This document shows, piece by piece, positions 8,765 through 16,215 of a DNA stretch of 64,000 nucleotides (its first letter is position 1; the number at the start of each line of letters is the position of its first letter). Source of the stretch: Paradesertivirga sp036399495 (lineage in GTDB: Bacteria > Bacteroidota > Bacteroidia > Sphingobacteriales > Sphingobacteriaceae); NCBI GenBank assembly GCA_036399495.1, contig DASWMZ010000159.1, forward strand, positions 62,001 to 126,000, read 5' to 3'. The translations under genes were made by a program, and so were the position numbers. A model generated the notes under the pieces. The model had not been told where the DNA came from. It made no database searches and saw only the letters and a program-made list of their open reading frames with translations.

Positions 8765-9718
8765 ATGAAGATAACCGAACACATAAAAAACGCAAACGGC
8801 AAAACCCTTTTTTCCTTCGAACTCCTTCCTCCAGTAAAGGGCCAGCGCATCGAAAATATCTACGATGCTATTGACCCTTTAATGGAATTTAAGCCGCCGT
8901 TTATTGACGTAACTTATCACCGCGAGGACTTCATCTATAAACAACACCCTAATGGTTTACTGGAACAAGTTTCCTATCGTAAACGCCCGGGGACGGTTGC
9001 TATTTGTGCGTCAATCATCAACCGTTATAAAGTAGATGCAGTGCCGCATTTAATCTGTGGAGGCTTTACAAAAGAAGAAACAGAGAATGCCTTAATTGAC
9101 CTCCAATTTCTTGGAATAGATAATGTTTTGGTACTTAGAGGCGATGCTCGAAAGGGGGACTCAGGATTTATACCCACTCCCGGTGGACATGCTTTCGCAA
9201 CCGATTTATTGCAGCAGGTGGTAAATTTGAACAAGGGCGAATACCTCCATGAGCATACTGAAGCTCATAAATCGGACTTTTGTATCGGTGTAGCGGCTTA
9301 TCCCGAAAAGCACTTCGAAGCACCAAACCTCAAAACAGACTTCGAGTATTTAAAGATGAAAATTGATATGGGTGCAGATTTCATTGTTACCCAAATGTTC
9401 TTTGATAATCAAAAGTATTTCGACTTTGTGAACCTTTGCCGTGAGAACGGAATAAACGTTCCAATCATCCCGGGATTGAAACCAATTACTTCATCGAAGC
9501 AACTTGTCAGCTTGCCTAAAATCTTCCATCTGGATTTACCAGAGGATTTGACAAAGGCAATATCTAACTGCTCTTCTGAAAAAGATGTTAAAGAAGTTGG
9601 AATTGAATTTATGATTCAGCAATGTAAAGAGCTTATGGCATTTGGAGCGCCGGTACTTCATTTTTACACGATGAGTAATCCGGGGCCAACTAAAAGAATT
9701 GCTGAGGCGATATTTTAA
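8765..9718 (+). CDS. metF: 5,10-methylenetetrahydrofolate reductase
   Basis: A 317-residue TIM-barrel flavoenzyme that reduces methylenetetrahydrofolate to methyltetrahydrofolate, the methyl donor used by MetH. The N-terminal strand FSFELLPP carries Glu19, the position of the catalytic proton-donor glutamate in E. coli MetF. LRGDARKGD and the late segment ADFIVTQMFFDNQKYFDF are typical flavin/folate-site motifs. The length matches bacterial MetF. It follows metH on the same strand and is probably under the same riboswitch. Confidence 0.96.
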   Translation: MKITEHIKNANGKTLFSFELLPPVKGQRIENIYDAIDPLMEFKPPFIDVTYHREDFIYKQHPNGLLEQVSYRKRPGTVAICASIINRYKVDAVPHLICGGFTKEETENALIDLQFLGIDNVLVLRGDARKGDSGFIPTPGGHAFATDLLQQVVNLNKGEYLHEHTEAHKSDFCIGVAAYPEKHFEAPNLKTDFEYLKMKIDMGADFIVTQMFFDNQKYFDFVNLCRENGINVPIIPGLKPITSSKQLVSLPKIFHLDLPEDLTKAISNCSSEKDVKEVGIEFMIQQCKELMAFGAPVLHFYTMSNPGPTKRIAEAIF

Positions 9719-9722
9719 ACGC

Positions 9723-9738
9723 TTGGATAGTCATCCAA
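9723..9738. terminator. short hairpin between convergent metF and the HAD gene
   Basis: TTGGAT-AGTC-ATCCAA is a perfect 6-bp stem in the 28-base gap between the two convergent stops. It has no clear T run on either side, so it is a weak candidate for a two-way terminator. Confidence 0.3.
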
Positions 9739-9746
9739 TGACTAAA

Positions 9747-10352
9747 TTACAATCCTCCTCTATCTGCCAGTTCTGCTCTCAACTCCTCAGGAGAAATGAA
9801 ATGAATACTATCTACGCCCATTTTCAGTGCTGATTTGATATTCCTAAAGTTATCATCTATAAATAAACAATCCTCCGCCTTTAGCTTATACCTATCCAAA
9901 AGCAATTGAAAGAATGCCGGGTCTGGCTTACGCATTTTCTCTGTACCCGACACAACGACTCCATCAAACCAATTCAGGAAATCAAATCGCTCCTGAGCGA
10001 TTGGGTAAGTTTCGGCAGACCAGTTTGTTAAGGCGTATATTTTGTATTTTCCAGATTCCTTAAGTTCCCTGAATATCTCAACCGTTCCCTCTATTGCACC
10101 TCCAAGCATTTCCTCCCACCGGCCGTAAAAGGCACTGATATTTTCTCCTTGCTCCGGAAATTGTTTAATTAAATATTCGGTTCCCTCTTGCAAGGTACGT
10201 CCAGCGTCTTGCTCTTCATTCCAATCTCCGGTGCAAACCGTGTCAAGAAAGTGCTGCATCTCAGCCTCATCCTTAAAAATCTGTTTATAAAGATATTTCG
10301 GATTCCAGTCGATCAGTACTCCTCCGAGGTCAAAAATTATTGCTTTAATCAT
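9747..10352 (-). CDS. HAD superfamily IA hydrolase (YihX-like)
   Basis: A 201-residue haloacid dehalogenase-like phosphatase. Motif I is FDLGGVLIDW, with nucleophile Asp8 and Gly in place of the usual second Asp, as in the YihX/epoxide-hydrolase-N subgroup. Motif II is LTNWS, motif III lies in KPDPAF, and motif IV is FIDDNFRNI. The substrate is likely a small phosphorylated metabolite but cannot be predicted. Its ATG overlaps the end of the PIN-domain gene by 8 bases, so it may be translated from the toxin-antitoxin transcript. Confidence 0.88.
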   Translation of the reverse strand: MIKAIIFDLGGVLIDWNPKYLYKQIFKDEAEMQHFLDTVCTGDWNEEQDAGRTLQEGTEYLIKQFPEQGENISAFYGRWEEMLGGAIEGTVEIFRELKESGKYKIYALTNWSAETYPIAQERFDFLNWFDGVVVSGTEKMRKPDPAFFQLLLDRYKLKAEDCLFIDDNFRNIKSALKMGVDSIHFISPEELRAELADRGGL

Positions 10353-10770
10353 TATCGAATTCTTTTAAAAACTCTTCTGGAGAGTATACCGGCAACACTG
10401 GAATAGCCGTTTTGATTAAATTTTTATCCAGAGAAATGAAATAATCTATTTTATGATGCATAGCGGCATAATATTGCAAAGCATCTTCAATATCTGTCAT
10501 TCGAGAACTGACCGCGTTTATTGCAATTTCATGGGTGCAATCTACCACTCTGACACTAGCCAGTAAGTCGAGTATGATAGTTTTTACCATCTTCTTTCCA
10601 TAATGCTTTGCTAGATAGAAAGCCATTATGTGAACAATTGCCGGAGTCACAAACGAACTGATGTCTTCATTAAATATTTTTTGAAATATTTTTTTCGTTT
10701 GGGGATAATTCTCGCGGCGCAACAAGAAGTCCAAACATACATTTGCGTCTAGAAAAACTTTAAAAGCCAT
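10345..10770 (-). CDS. PIN-domain protein, probable VapC-like toxin nuclease
   Basis: A 141-residue PIN fold. Visible acidic positions are Asp8 in FLDANVCLDF, Asp93/Glu95/Asp96 in TDIEDALQYYAA, and Asp115 in YFISLDKN; together they could bind the metal for RNA cleavage. The helix where many PIN proteins carry a glutamate reads TPAIVHIMAF and lacks it, as in some PIN_3-type members, so activity is not certain. It overlaps the upstream DUF6364 gene by 11 bases, the usual antitoxin-first order. No target RNA can be named from sequence. Confidence 0.82.
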   Translation of the reverse strand: MAFKVFLDANVCLDFLLRRENYPQTKKIFQKIFNEDISSFVTPAIVHIMAFYLAKHYGKKMVKTIILDLLASVRVVDCTHEIAINAVSSRMTDIEDALQYYAAMHHKIDYFISLDKNLIKTAIPVLPVYSPEEFLKEFDND

Positions 10771-11008
10771 ATTTGGAAGCTCGCTCTTCGTAATATTGCT
10801 TTTTTAAATCTTCATCAAAAGCTATTTCAGGCTTCGGCAAACTCTCAATTAACTCTATCAAACTAGACTTGCTCTTCTTGGGTTTCTCTACCACTTTTTT
10901 AAAATACTCCTCTACTAATTCCGATACACTAGTGTGCTGTTCATCTGCGTAAGCTTTTATTTTATATATAAGCTTCTCCTCGATCGATAGATTTATTTTA
11001 GCTTTCAT
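10760..11008 (-). CDS. DUF6364-like antitoxin of the PIN-domain toxin
   Basis: An 82-residue protein beginning MKAKINLSIEEKLIYKIK. A short β-strand and two helices at about residues 3-45 resemble ribbon-helix-helix DNA-binding antitoxins, and a charged tail at about 50-82 could wrap the toxin. I use the ATG at 11008. A TTG two codons upstream would fall inside the TACATTTG promoter box. A perfect inverted repeat at 11020-11040 is the natural operator for autorepression. No internal Met offers another start, so the mRNA may be leaderless. Confidence 0.72.
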   Translation of the reverse strand: MKAKINLSIEEKLIYKIKAYADEQHTSVSELVEEYFKKVVEKPKKSKSSLIELIESLPKPEIAFDEDLKKQYYEERASKYGF

Positions 11009-11011
11009 ACT

Positions 11012-11040
11012 CAAATGTACGCATAAAATAAATTTATGCG
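11012..11040 (-). promoter_or_regulatory. promoter and palindromic operator of the toxin-antitoxin unit
   Basis: On the minus strand TACATTTG (11019-11012) matches the TAnnTTTG -7 consensus exactly and ends 3 bases before the ATG at 11008. CGCATAAA (11020-11027) and TTTATGCG (11033-11040) form a perfect 8+8 inverted repeat with a 5-base spacer. It abuts the -7 box on its upstream side, where a repressor would block RNA polymerase. I see no clear -33 element. Confidence 0.6.
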
Positions 11041-11044
11041 CACG

Positions 11045-12352
11045 CTAGTTTTGAAGTAAATACTTTTTGAAGTTTTCAAAATCAGCTTTCATCTCAACGG
11101 CCTGTTTTGGTTTTCCTTCTAAGGCTTTTACTTGCTCGGGGATGACAACATTATCCGCTATTTCTCCCTTATAAACATCAGGAAACTTGCATGGATGTGC
11201 GGTTGACAAGAAAACTCCAGCACTTGTAGCATCGCCAGACTGCTTACGATAATTTTCTACAGCAAGCCACGCAATTGCGGTATGCGGACAAACCACATAA
11301 TTGTATTCCTCAAACACTTTATAAACAGCAGCTTCAGTCTGTTCATCAGTATAACTTACAGCCGAAATCACTTTCTTAAGCTCCTCTAAATCGTCCCTGA
11401 AAAGGTTCATGATACGTACCCAGTTGCTAGGATTTCCAACATCCATTGCGTTTGATAGCGTTGCAACAGAAGGCTTTGCCTGGTAAACTCCCGTTTTAAA
11501 GAACTCTGGAACGGTATCGTTAGCATTCGTTGCAGCGATAAATTGCTTTACAGGAAGGCCCATCTTCCAGGCTAACAGCCCGGCTCCAATGTTTCCAAAG
11601 TTTCCGCTGGGAACAGAAAATATAACATCCTTTTTTCCTCCGCGTTTTAGCTGTGCATAGGCATTGAAATAGTAAAACGTTTGAGGAACTAAGCGGGAAA
11701 TATTAATTGAGTTCGCTGATGTCAAGCGAAATTTCTGATTCAATTCATCATCAACAAATGCCTGCTTAACCAGTGCCTGACAATCATCGAATGTACCATC
11801 AATTTCGACGGCACGGATATTCTGTCCGTTTGTGGTCAACTGAAGTTCCTGAATTGGGCTCACTTTTCCTTTTGGGTATAAAATAGTGACTTGCGTATTC
11901 TTAACACCTAAAAAACCTAACGCAACCGCGCCGCCAGTATCACCTGAGGTAGCTACCAAAACATTTAAGGTCTTCTCACCTTCTTCCAAGAAATAAGCCA
12001 TAATACGACTCATAAACCTCGCTCCGAAATCCTTAAAGGCCAGCGAAGGACCATGGAAAAGTTCGAGCACATACAAGTTCTCATCGAGTTTTACAACCGG
12101 CGCGGGAAAATTGATTGCATCATCAACTATGGCCTTAAGATCAGCATCCGGCATCGCGTCCTGTAAAAGACTCTTTGCAACCTTAAACGCAATTTCGGTA
12201 AGCGAGTAATTTTCAATGTTATCAATGAAGTCGGCATCAAGTTGGGGAATTACCAAGGGCATATATAGACCTTTGTCCTGTGGCATGCTGTTGAACACTG
12301 CCTCTTTGAAGTCTACTGCTGATGCGGGGTTGTTGGTGCTGTATAATTTCAA
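11045..12352 (-). CDS. thrC: threonine synthase
   Basis: A 435-residue PLP enzyme converting O-phosphohomoserine to threonine. The cofactor lysine is Lys107 in HGPSLAFKDFGARF, and SGDTGGA and SVPSGNFGN are typical phosphate-binding and substrate loops. The start is TTG at 12352: the N terminus MKLYSTNNPASAVDFKEAVF is characteristic of the family, and the next Met is 22 residues in. It is the last gene of the thrABC operon, 42 bases after thrB. Confidence 0.96.
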   Translation of the reverse strand: MKLYSTNNPASAVDFKEAVFNSMPQDKGLYMPLVIPQLDADFIDNIENYSLTEIAFKVAKSLLQDAMPDADLKAIVDDAINFPAPVVKLDENLYVLELFHGPSLAFKDFGARFMSRIMAYFLEEGEKTLNVLVATSGDTGGAVALGFLGVKNTQVTILYPKGKVSPIQELQLTTNGQNIRAVEIDGTFDDCQALVKQAFVDDELNQKFRLTSANSINISRLVPQTFYYFNAYAQLKRGGKKDVIFSVPSGNFGNIGAGLLAWKMGLPVKQFIAATNANDTVPEFFKTGVYQAKPSVATLSNAMDVGNPSNWVRIMNLFRDDLEELKKVISAVSYTDEQTEAAVYKVFEEYNYVVCPHTAIAWLAVENYRKQSGDATSAGVFLSTAHPCKFPDVYKGEIADNVVIPEQVKALEGKPKQAVEMKADFENFKKYLLQN

Positions 12353-12387
12353 TTTGATTTACGATTTTAGAATTTTGATTTACGATT
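12353..12387. repeat. 14-bp direct repeat in the thrB-thrC spacer
   Basis: TTTGATTTACGATT occurs exactly at 12353-12366 and 12374-12387, a 21-base period. It fills most of the gap between thrB and thrC and touches the thrC start. It looks like a small dispersed repeat with only two units. A role in thrC translation is possible but unsupported. Confidence 0.6.
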
Positions 12388-12394
12388 CTCCCTC

Positions 12395-13330
12395 TCAATC
12401 TAGAATCTTCGGCCCATTGGCATTCACCGCTGATGTATATGCTTGGCTACCAATATTAAGTTTAGATAAGTGTTGCTGTATCGCTTGTGTTAGTCTCGCT
12501 GAAGTATCCGCATCTCTTGTAAATGCAAAAACTGACGGCCCAGAACCAGATATTCCAAAGCTTAATGCGCCATTTTGCATCGCAATCTCACGCATCTTAT
12601 AAAAATCTGGAATCAAAATAGACCGAACGGGTTCCACCAATACATCTTTCATACTGCGGCCAATCAAATCAAGATCCTTCATAAAAAGGCCTGAGACCAA
12701 GCCCGCAATATTTCCCCATTGGATAACCGCATCTTTCAGTAACACTTTCTCGCGAATCATTTTCCGGGCATCACGGGTCGGGACGTCAACTTCGGGGAAA
12801 ACAATTGCGCAATGTAGATTTTCCGGATAGGGCAGCTTGATAATATCTAAAGGTTCGTAGCTTTTAATCAAGACAAACCCGCCAAGTAGCGCCGGAGCAA
12901 CATTGTCTGCGTGACCAGTTCCACAGGCTAACTCCTCTCCCTTCATTGCAAACGGAACAAGTTCCATTTTGGTCAATGGTTCACCCAACATTGTATTAAT
13001 AGCAAATAAACCCGCTACGGTGCTGGCCGAGCTTGAACCCAAACCACTTCCGATTGGCATCTTCTTGTGCAATTCAACATCAACACCAACATCAGTTCTG
13101 CCAATATGCTCCAGGTAATATTGAACACTTGCACTTACCGTATTTTTAGCGGCATCAAGAGGCAGGCGACCATCATCGCCGGTTATCTTGCCTATCGTTA
13201 CACCTGGTTTGGAGCTTAGCCGCATGATAACTTCATCGCCCGGTGCGTCGACGGCCAAGCCAAGAATATCGTAACCACACACTACGTTAGCTATGGTTGC
13301 CGGGGCAAATACTCTTATTGACTCTTTCAT
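12395..13330 (-). CDS. thrB: homoserine kinase
   Basis: A 311-residue GHMP kinase that phosphorylates homoserine with ATP. The ATP-binding loop PIGSGLGSSSAS is at 92-103, and the C-terminal GISGSGPSVFAF is the GHMP motif 3. The start codon overlaps the thrA stop by one base (TAATG), which implies coupled translation. It lies between thrA and thrC in the thr operon. Confidence 0.96.
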   Translation of the reverse strand: MKESIRVFAPATIANVVCGYDILGLAVDAPGDEVIMRLSSKPGVTIGKITGDDGRLPLDAAKNTVSASVQYYLEHIGRTDVGVDVELHKKMPIGSGLGSSSASTVAGLFAINTMLGEPLTKMELVPFAMKGEELACGTGHADNVAPALLGGFVLIKSYEPLDIIKLPYPENLHCAIVFPEVDVPTRDARKMIREKVLLKDAVIQWGNIAGLVSGLFMKDLDLIGRSMKDVLVEPVRSILIPDFYKMREIAMQNGALSFGISGSGPSVFAFTRDADTSARLTQAIQQHLSKLNIGSQAYTSAVNANGPKILD

Positions 13331-15795
13331 TAGAAATAATTCGGATACTGTGCCCCAACGTTTACGATATCTGCAAACACACCTGCTGCAGTTACTTCTG
13401 CACCCGCGCCTGGGCCTTTAACTACTAATGGACGTTCTTTATATCTGTCGGTAGTGAATGAGATTATATTATCACTTCCGGAAAGCATGTAGAACGGATG
13501 AGTTTCATCAACCATCTGCAGGGATATTGAAACCTTACCGTCTTCAAGCATGCCGATGTAACGCAACACTTTTCCACTGCTCGCTGCTTCTGACTTTAAT
13601 TTCTCGAAGAAGTCGTTGTGCTTCTTCAACTCTAAGTAGAAGTCTTCAACACTTGCAGCTTGCAGACAAGATTCCGGCAACATACTTTCAATCTTCACTT
13701 CGTCGGGTTCAAGCTGATTTCCTGCGTCACGAGCCAAAATCAACATCTTTCTCATAAAATCGGTACCGCTCAGGTCATCACGAGGATCTGGTTCAGTATA
13801 TCCTTTTTCCTGCGCTTGTTTAACCACGTCGTGGAATGAAGCATCTCCTTTGAAATTGTTGAAGATGAATGAAATAGTACCTGAAAGTATTGCCTCAATC
13901 CGGATTACCCGGTCACCGCTTATCATCAAATCCTTCAAGGTTCTAACTATCGGCAAGCCTGCTCCAACATTGGTTTCGTAATAAAAATCGACACCGTGTA
14001 ATTGAGAAAGCTCTTTAAAGTTTCTATACTGGCTATACGAAGATGAATTTCCAATCTTGTTGCAAGTTACCACGGAGATATTTGCTTTGAACACATCTTC
14101 ATAAACTGCAATAGGTTTTAAACTGGCAGTGTTATCAACAAAAATTGCATTCGGCAAATTCATCTCCCTCATTCGGGCAACAAAAACGCTTAGGTCAGCA
14201 GGCTTTCCATCCTTTTCCAAAATATTTTCCCACTCACCAAGTGGTATTCCAGCCGCGTCAAAAACCATTCGTCGGCTATTGCTTATTCCTACAACATTTA
14301 TGGTTACACCATTTTGAAGCTGCAAGAATTCGCAGTGCTCCTGAATCTGGCGAAACAATGTTTTTCCGATATTTCCGGTTCCTAAACAGAAAATGTTGAG
14401 GTTTATCTTCAGGTCCGTGTAAAATGCATCATGCACAGCATTCAGCGCTTTCTCAAGGTCACTTCGCGAAATAATAACTGAAATATTATACTCGGAAGAG
14501 CCTTGAGCGATAGCACGCACATTCACACCATTTCTACCCAGCGCATGAAAAAGAGTCCCCGATATTCCCGGAGTCTGCTTCATATTCTCTCCCACAATGG
14601 CAAGAGCAGCTAAGTTATCTTCAATCTCGGGACATTCAATTTTTTTAGCCTCCAGTTCAAGCTCAAATTCCTGTTCAATCAATTGCTTGGCCCTCACAGC
14701 ATCGGCCGGATGAACCGCAAACGTGATGCTGTGCTCGGATGAGGATTGGGTAATCAGAATTATATTAATTTGCTCGCGCGATAGCAAAGAGAATAACCGA
14801 CCGCTAAAACCAGCCTTCCCAACCATCCCGCTTCCCTGAAGATTCAGAACACTAATTTCGTTAATCGAAGAAATCCCTTTAATCGGATGGTCGGCTTCCC
14901 GGCAGTTATGGCGAATTACAGTCCCCTCAAAATCGGGCTCAAATGTATTTCTGATAACAATTGGTATCTTCTTTAAAAAGGCCGGAATCATTGTTGGCGG
15001 GTAAATAACCTTCGCCCCAAAATAAGAAAGCTCCATAGCCTCGGTATACGAAAGCTCCTTTAGTGGAAACGCTTTCTTCACCATTCTCGGGTCAGCAGTC
15101 ATCATCCCGTTTACATCGGTCCAGATTTCAATTTCCTCTGCATTAAGCGCAGAGCCTATAATAGCCGCGGTATAATCGCTTCCTCCTCTACCTAATGTAG
15201 TTATCTTACCTTCATCATTACTTGCAATAAAGCCGGTGACAAATATCAGTTTCCCTCTATTTTCCTCATAAAAATTTCGGGTAAGCATTTCAGAAACCTC
15301 AGTCTGAATCCTTGCATTCCCGTAAGAACTATCGGTTTTAATTAGCTCAGAAGCGTCAGCAAAAATGGCTTCGCCTAAATGCTGCTCAGCTATCTTGGTC
15401 ACCATAAAAGTTGAACAACGTTCACCGAAGCTAAGAACCAGGTCTCGCGTTTTCGGCGTTAGTTCCTGCAAACTGGATATACCCTGCAAAAGGTCTTCCA
15501 ACTGGTTGAAATAGAGTTTAAGCTTGGTAAATACCGGATTTTGTCTTGGCACTTCCAACAAAGCCTTTACCACATCGAAGTGGCGATTTTCAAGCTCAGT
15601 GATAAAGCGGGAAACATCCTCACCTTTCGCAGCTCTGTCGGCCGTAGAAACAAGCAGATTCGTAACCCCGCTCATCGCAGAAAGCACTACTACCGGACTT
15701 TGTCGCTCAGACTTTTCACGCTTTAAGATATCAATCAAGGTGCGGATGCTTTCCACCGAACCAACTGACGTACCACCGAATTTTAAAACCTTCAT
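13330..15795 (-). CDS. thrA: bifunctional aspartate kinase / homoserine dehydrogenase I
   Basis: An 821-residue fusion catalysing the first and third steps of the aspartate pathway. The aspartokinase domain covers about 1-300 (KFGGTSVGS, TLGRGGSDYTA). Two ACT domains at about 315-465 should bind threonine for feedback inhibition. The homoserine dehydrogenase domain covers about 466-821, with NAD(P) loop CLGTGNIGKT and catalytic-region motif ETNVGAGLPI. The ATG at 15795 is used; a TTG one codon upstream is also open. It is the first gene of thrABC, and transcription into it is controlled by the upstream leader and terminator. Confidence 0.97.
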   Translation of the reverse strand: MKVLKFGGTSVGSVESIRTLIDILKREKSERQSPVVVLSAMSGVTNLLVSTADRAAKGEDVSRFITELENRHFDVVKALLEVPRQNPVFTKLKLYFNQLEDLLQGISSLQELTPKTRDLVLSFGERCSTFMVTKIAEQHLGEAIFADASELIKTDSSYGNARIQTEVSEMLTRNFYEENRGKLIFVTGFIASNDEGKITTLGRGGSDYTAAIIGSALNAEEIEIWTDVNGMMTADPRMVKKAFPLKELSYTEAMELSYFGAKVIYPPTMIPAFLKKIPIVIRNTFEPDFEGTVIRHNCREADHPIKGISSINEISVLNLQGSGMVGKAGFSGRLFSLLSREQINIILITQSSSEHSITFAVHPADAVRAKQLIEQEFELELEAKKIECPEIEDNLAALAIVGENMKQTPGISGTLFHALGRNGVNVRAIAQGSSEYNISVIISRSDLEKALNAVHDAFYTDLKINLNIFCLGTGNIGKTLFRQIQEHCEFLQLQNGVTINVVGISNSRRMVFDAAGIPLGEWENILEKDGKPADLSVFVARMREMNLPNAIFVDNTASLKPIAVYEDVFKANISVVTCNKIGNSSSYSQYRNFKELSQLHGVDFYYETNVGAGLPIVRTLKDLMISGDRVIRIEAILSGTISFIFNNFKGDASFHDVVKQAQEKGYTEPDPRDDLSGTDFMRKMLILARDAGNQLEPDEVKIESMLPESCLQAASVEDFYLELKKHNDFFEKLKSEAASSGKVLRYIGMLEDGKVSISLQMVDETHPFYMLSGSDNIISFTTDRYKERPLVVKGPGAGAEVTAAGVFADIVNVGAQYPNYF

Positions 15796-15811
15796 CAATA
15801 TAAATTTTTAA

Positions 15812-15850
15812 CAAAAAACGCCTTCCCCTTTAGTGGAGGAAGGCGTTTTC
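15812..15850 (-). terminator. intrinsic terminator of the thr attenuator
   Basis: A perfect 12-bp stem (15815-15826 with 15838-15849) with an 11-base loop is followed on the minus strand by a run of six T. It lies between the leader peptide stop and the thrA start (15795). Its 5' arm and loop contain CTTCCTCCACTAAA, which can pair instead with the leader-peptide codons, so it should act as a conditional terminator. Confidence 0.9.
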
Positions 15851-15900
15851 TGGTTCTTTTATCATTAAGTTACACCATATCCGAACTTCCTCCAGCTAAA
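15829..15900 (-). promoter_or_regulatory. antiterminator pairing of the thr attenuator
   Basis: On the minus strand TTTAGCTGGAGGAAG (15900-15886), inside the leader peptide codons, is complementary to CTTCCTCCACTAAA (15842-15829) with a single bulged C, giving 14 base pairs. This pairing uses 5 bases of the terminator's 5' arm plus its loop. The two structures are therefore mutually exclusive. Confidence 0.85.
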
Positions 15901-15947
15901 CTTAGCGTGGTGGTAGTAATGGTAGCGGTATAAATATACTTTTTCAT
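15870..15947 (-). CDS. thrL: threonine operon leader peptide
   Basis: A 25-codon frame starts at the ATG at 15947 and reads MKKYIYTATITTTTLSLAGG followed by SSDMV and TAA. Six of the codons are threonine and two isoleucine, clustered at residues 5-14. This is the pattern of attenuator leader peptides of threonine operons. When threonyl-tRNA is scarce, a ribosome stalled at residues 7-14 leaves codons 17-21 free to form the antiterminator. With ample threonine the ribosome reaches the stop and covers them, and the terminator at 15812-15850 forms. The symbol is used by analogy with the E. coli gene; there is no sequence homology to claim. Confidence 0.87.
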   Translation of the reverse strand: MKKYIYTATITTTTLSLAGGSSDMV

Positions 15948-16200
15948 TAATTTTTGAATCGGCGTAAAGTAAGCAGTAAAATTTAAGATATACAAGCCAA
16001 ATGCTAACTTTTTCGAAAAGCGAAATACTTCTTTGTGGCAAATGCAGTCCTGCTGTCCTCCAAGTCCGCCTTAGACTCCGCCTCCCCCGCTTCGGGCTTT
16101 CCGTACCATCAGGTTTAAAGATTTCCCGCGGTTCTCCGTAGGAACCAAACTTCAGAAGTTTAAACTTTTGGAGAGTTTAGCACACAAACTAGCAATTTTA
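15948..16200. other. non-coding region between thr leader and rsgA, with a GC-rich patch
   Basis: Divergent upstream region. The thr promoter should lie near 15960-16010, but I find only weak matches to TAnnTTTG (TACTTTAC on the minus strand). The part at about 16045-16110 is unusually GC-rich for intergenic DNA here, with CTCCGCCT and CCCGCTTCGGGC motifs. It could be a dispersed repeat or the remnant of a lost gene. I see no convincing open frame. Confidence 0.5.
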
Positions 16201-16208
16201 TACCTTTA
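16201..16208 (+). promoter_or_regulatory. -7 promoter box for rsgA
   Basis: TACCTTTA matches TAnnTTTG at 7 of 8 positions and ends 7 bases before the ATG at 16216. It supports that start over an in-frame ATG at 16168. No clear -33 element was seen. Confidence 0.4.
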
Positions 16209-16215
16209 TGACTTA

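Noticed and set aside
11009..11014. TTG at 11014 as start of the DUF6364 gene
   Set aside because: It falls in the exact TACATTTG promoter box, so it could not be in the mRNA; ATG 11008 is used.
9747..11014. Toxin-antitoxin pair as part of a mobile island
   Set aside because: I see no flanking direct repeats, tRNA, integrase or transposase, and base use is not clearly different from the neighbours. Only the overlapping gene arrangement is unusual.
12353..12387. Direct repeats as a CRISPR array remnant
   Set aside because: Two 14-bp units at 21-base spacing are too short and too few. The same applies to 52421-52445. No cas genes are in the window.
13458..13757. 99-codon open frame on the plus strand
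   Set aside because: It is antisense to thrA, has no family features, and its residue make-up is what the reverse of a coding frame gives. The same holds for 15524-15811 and other antisense frames.
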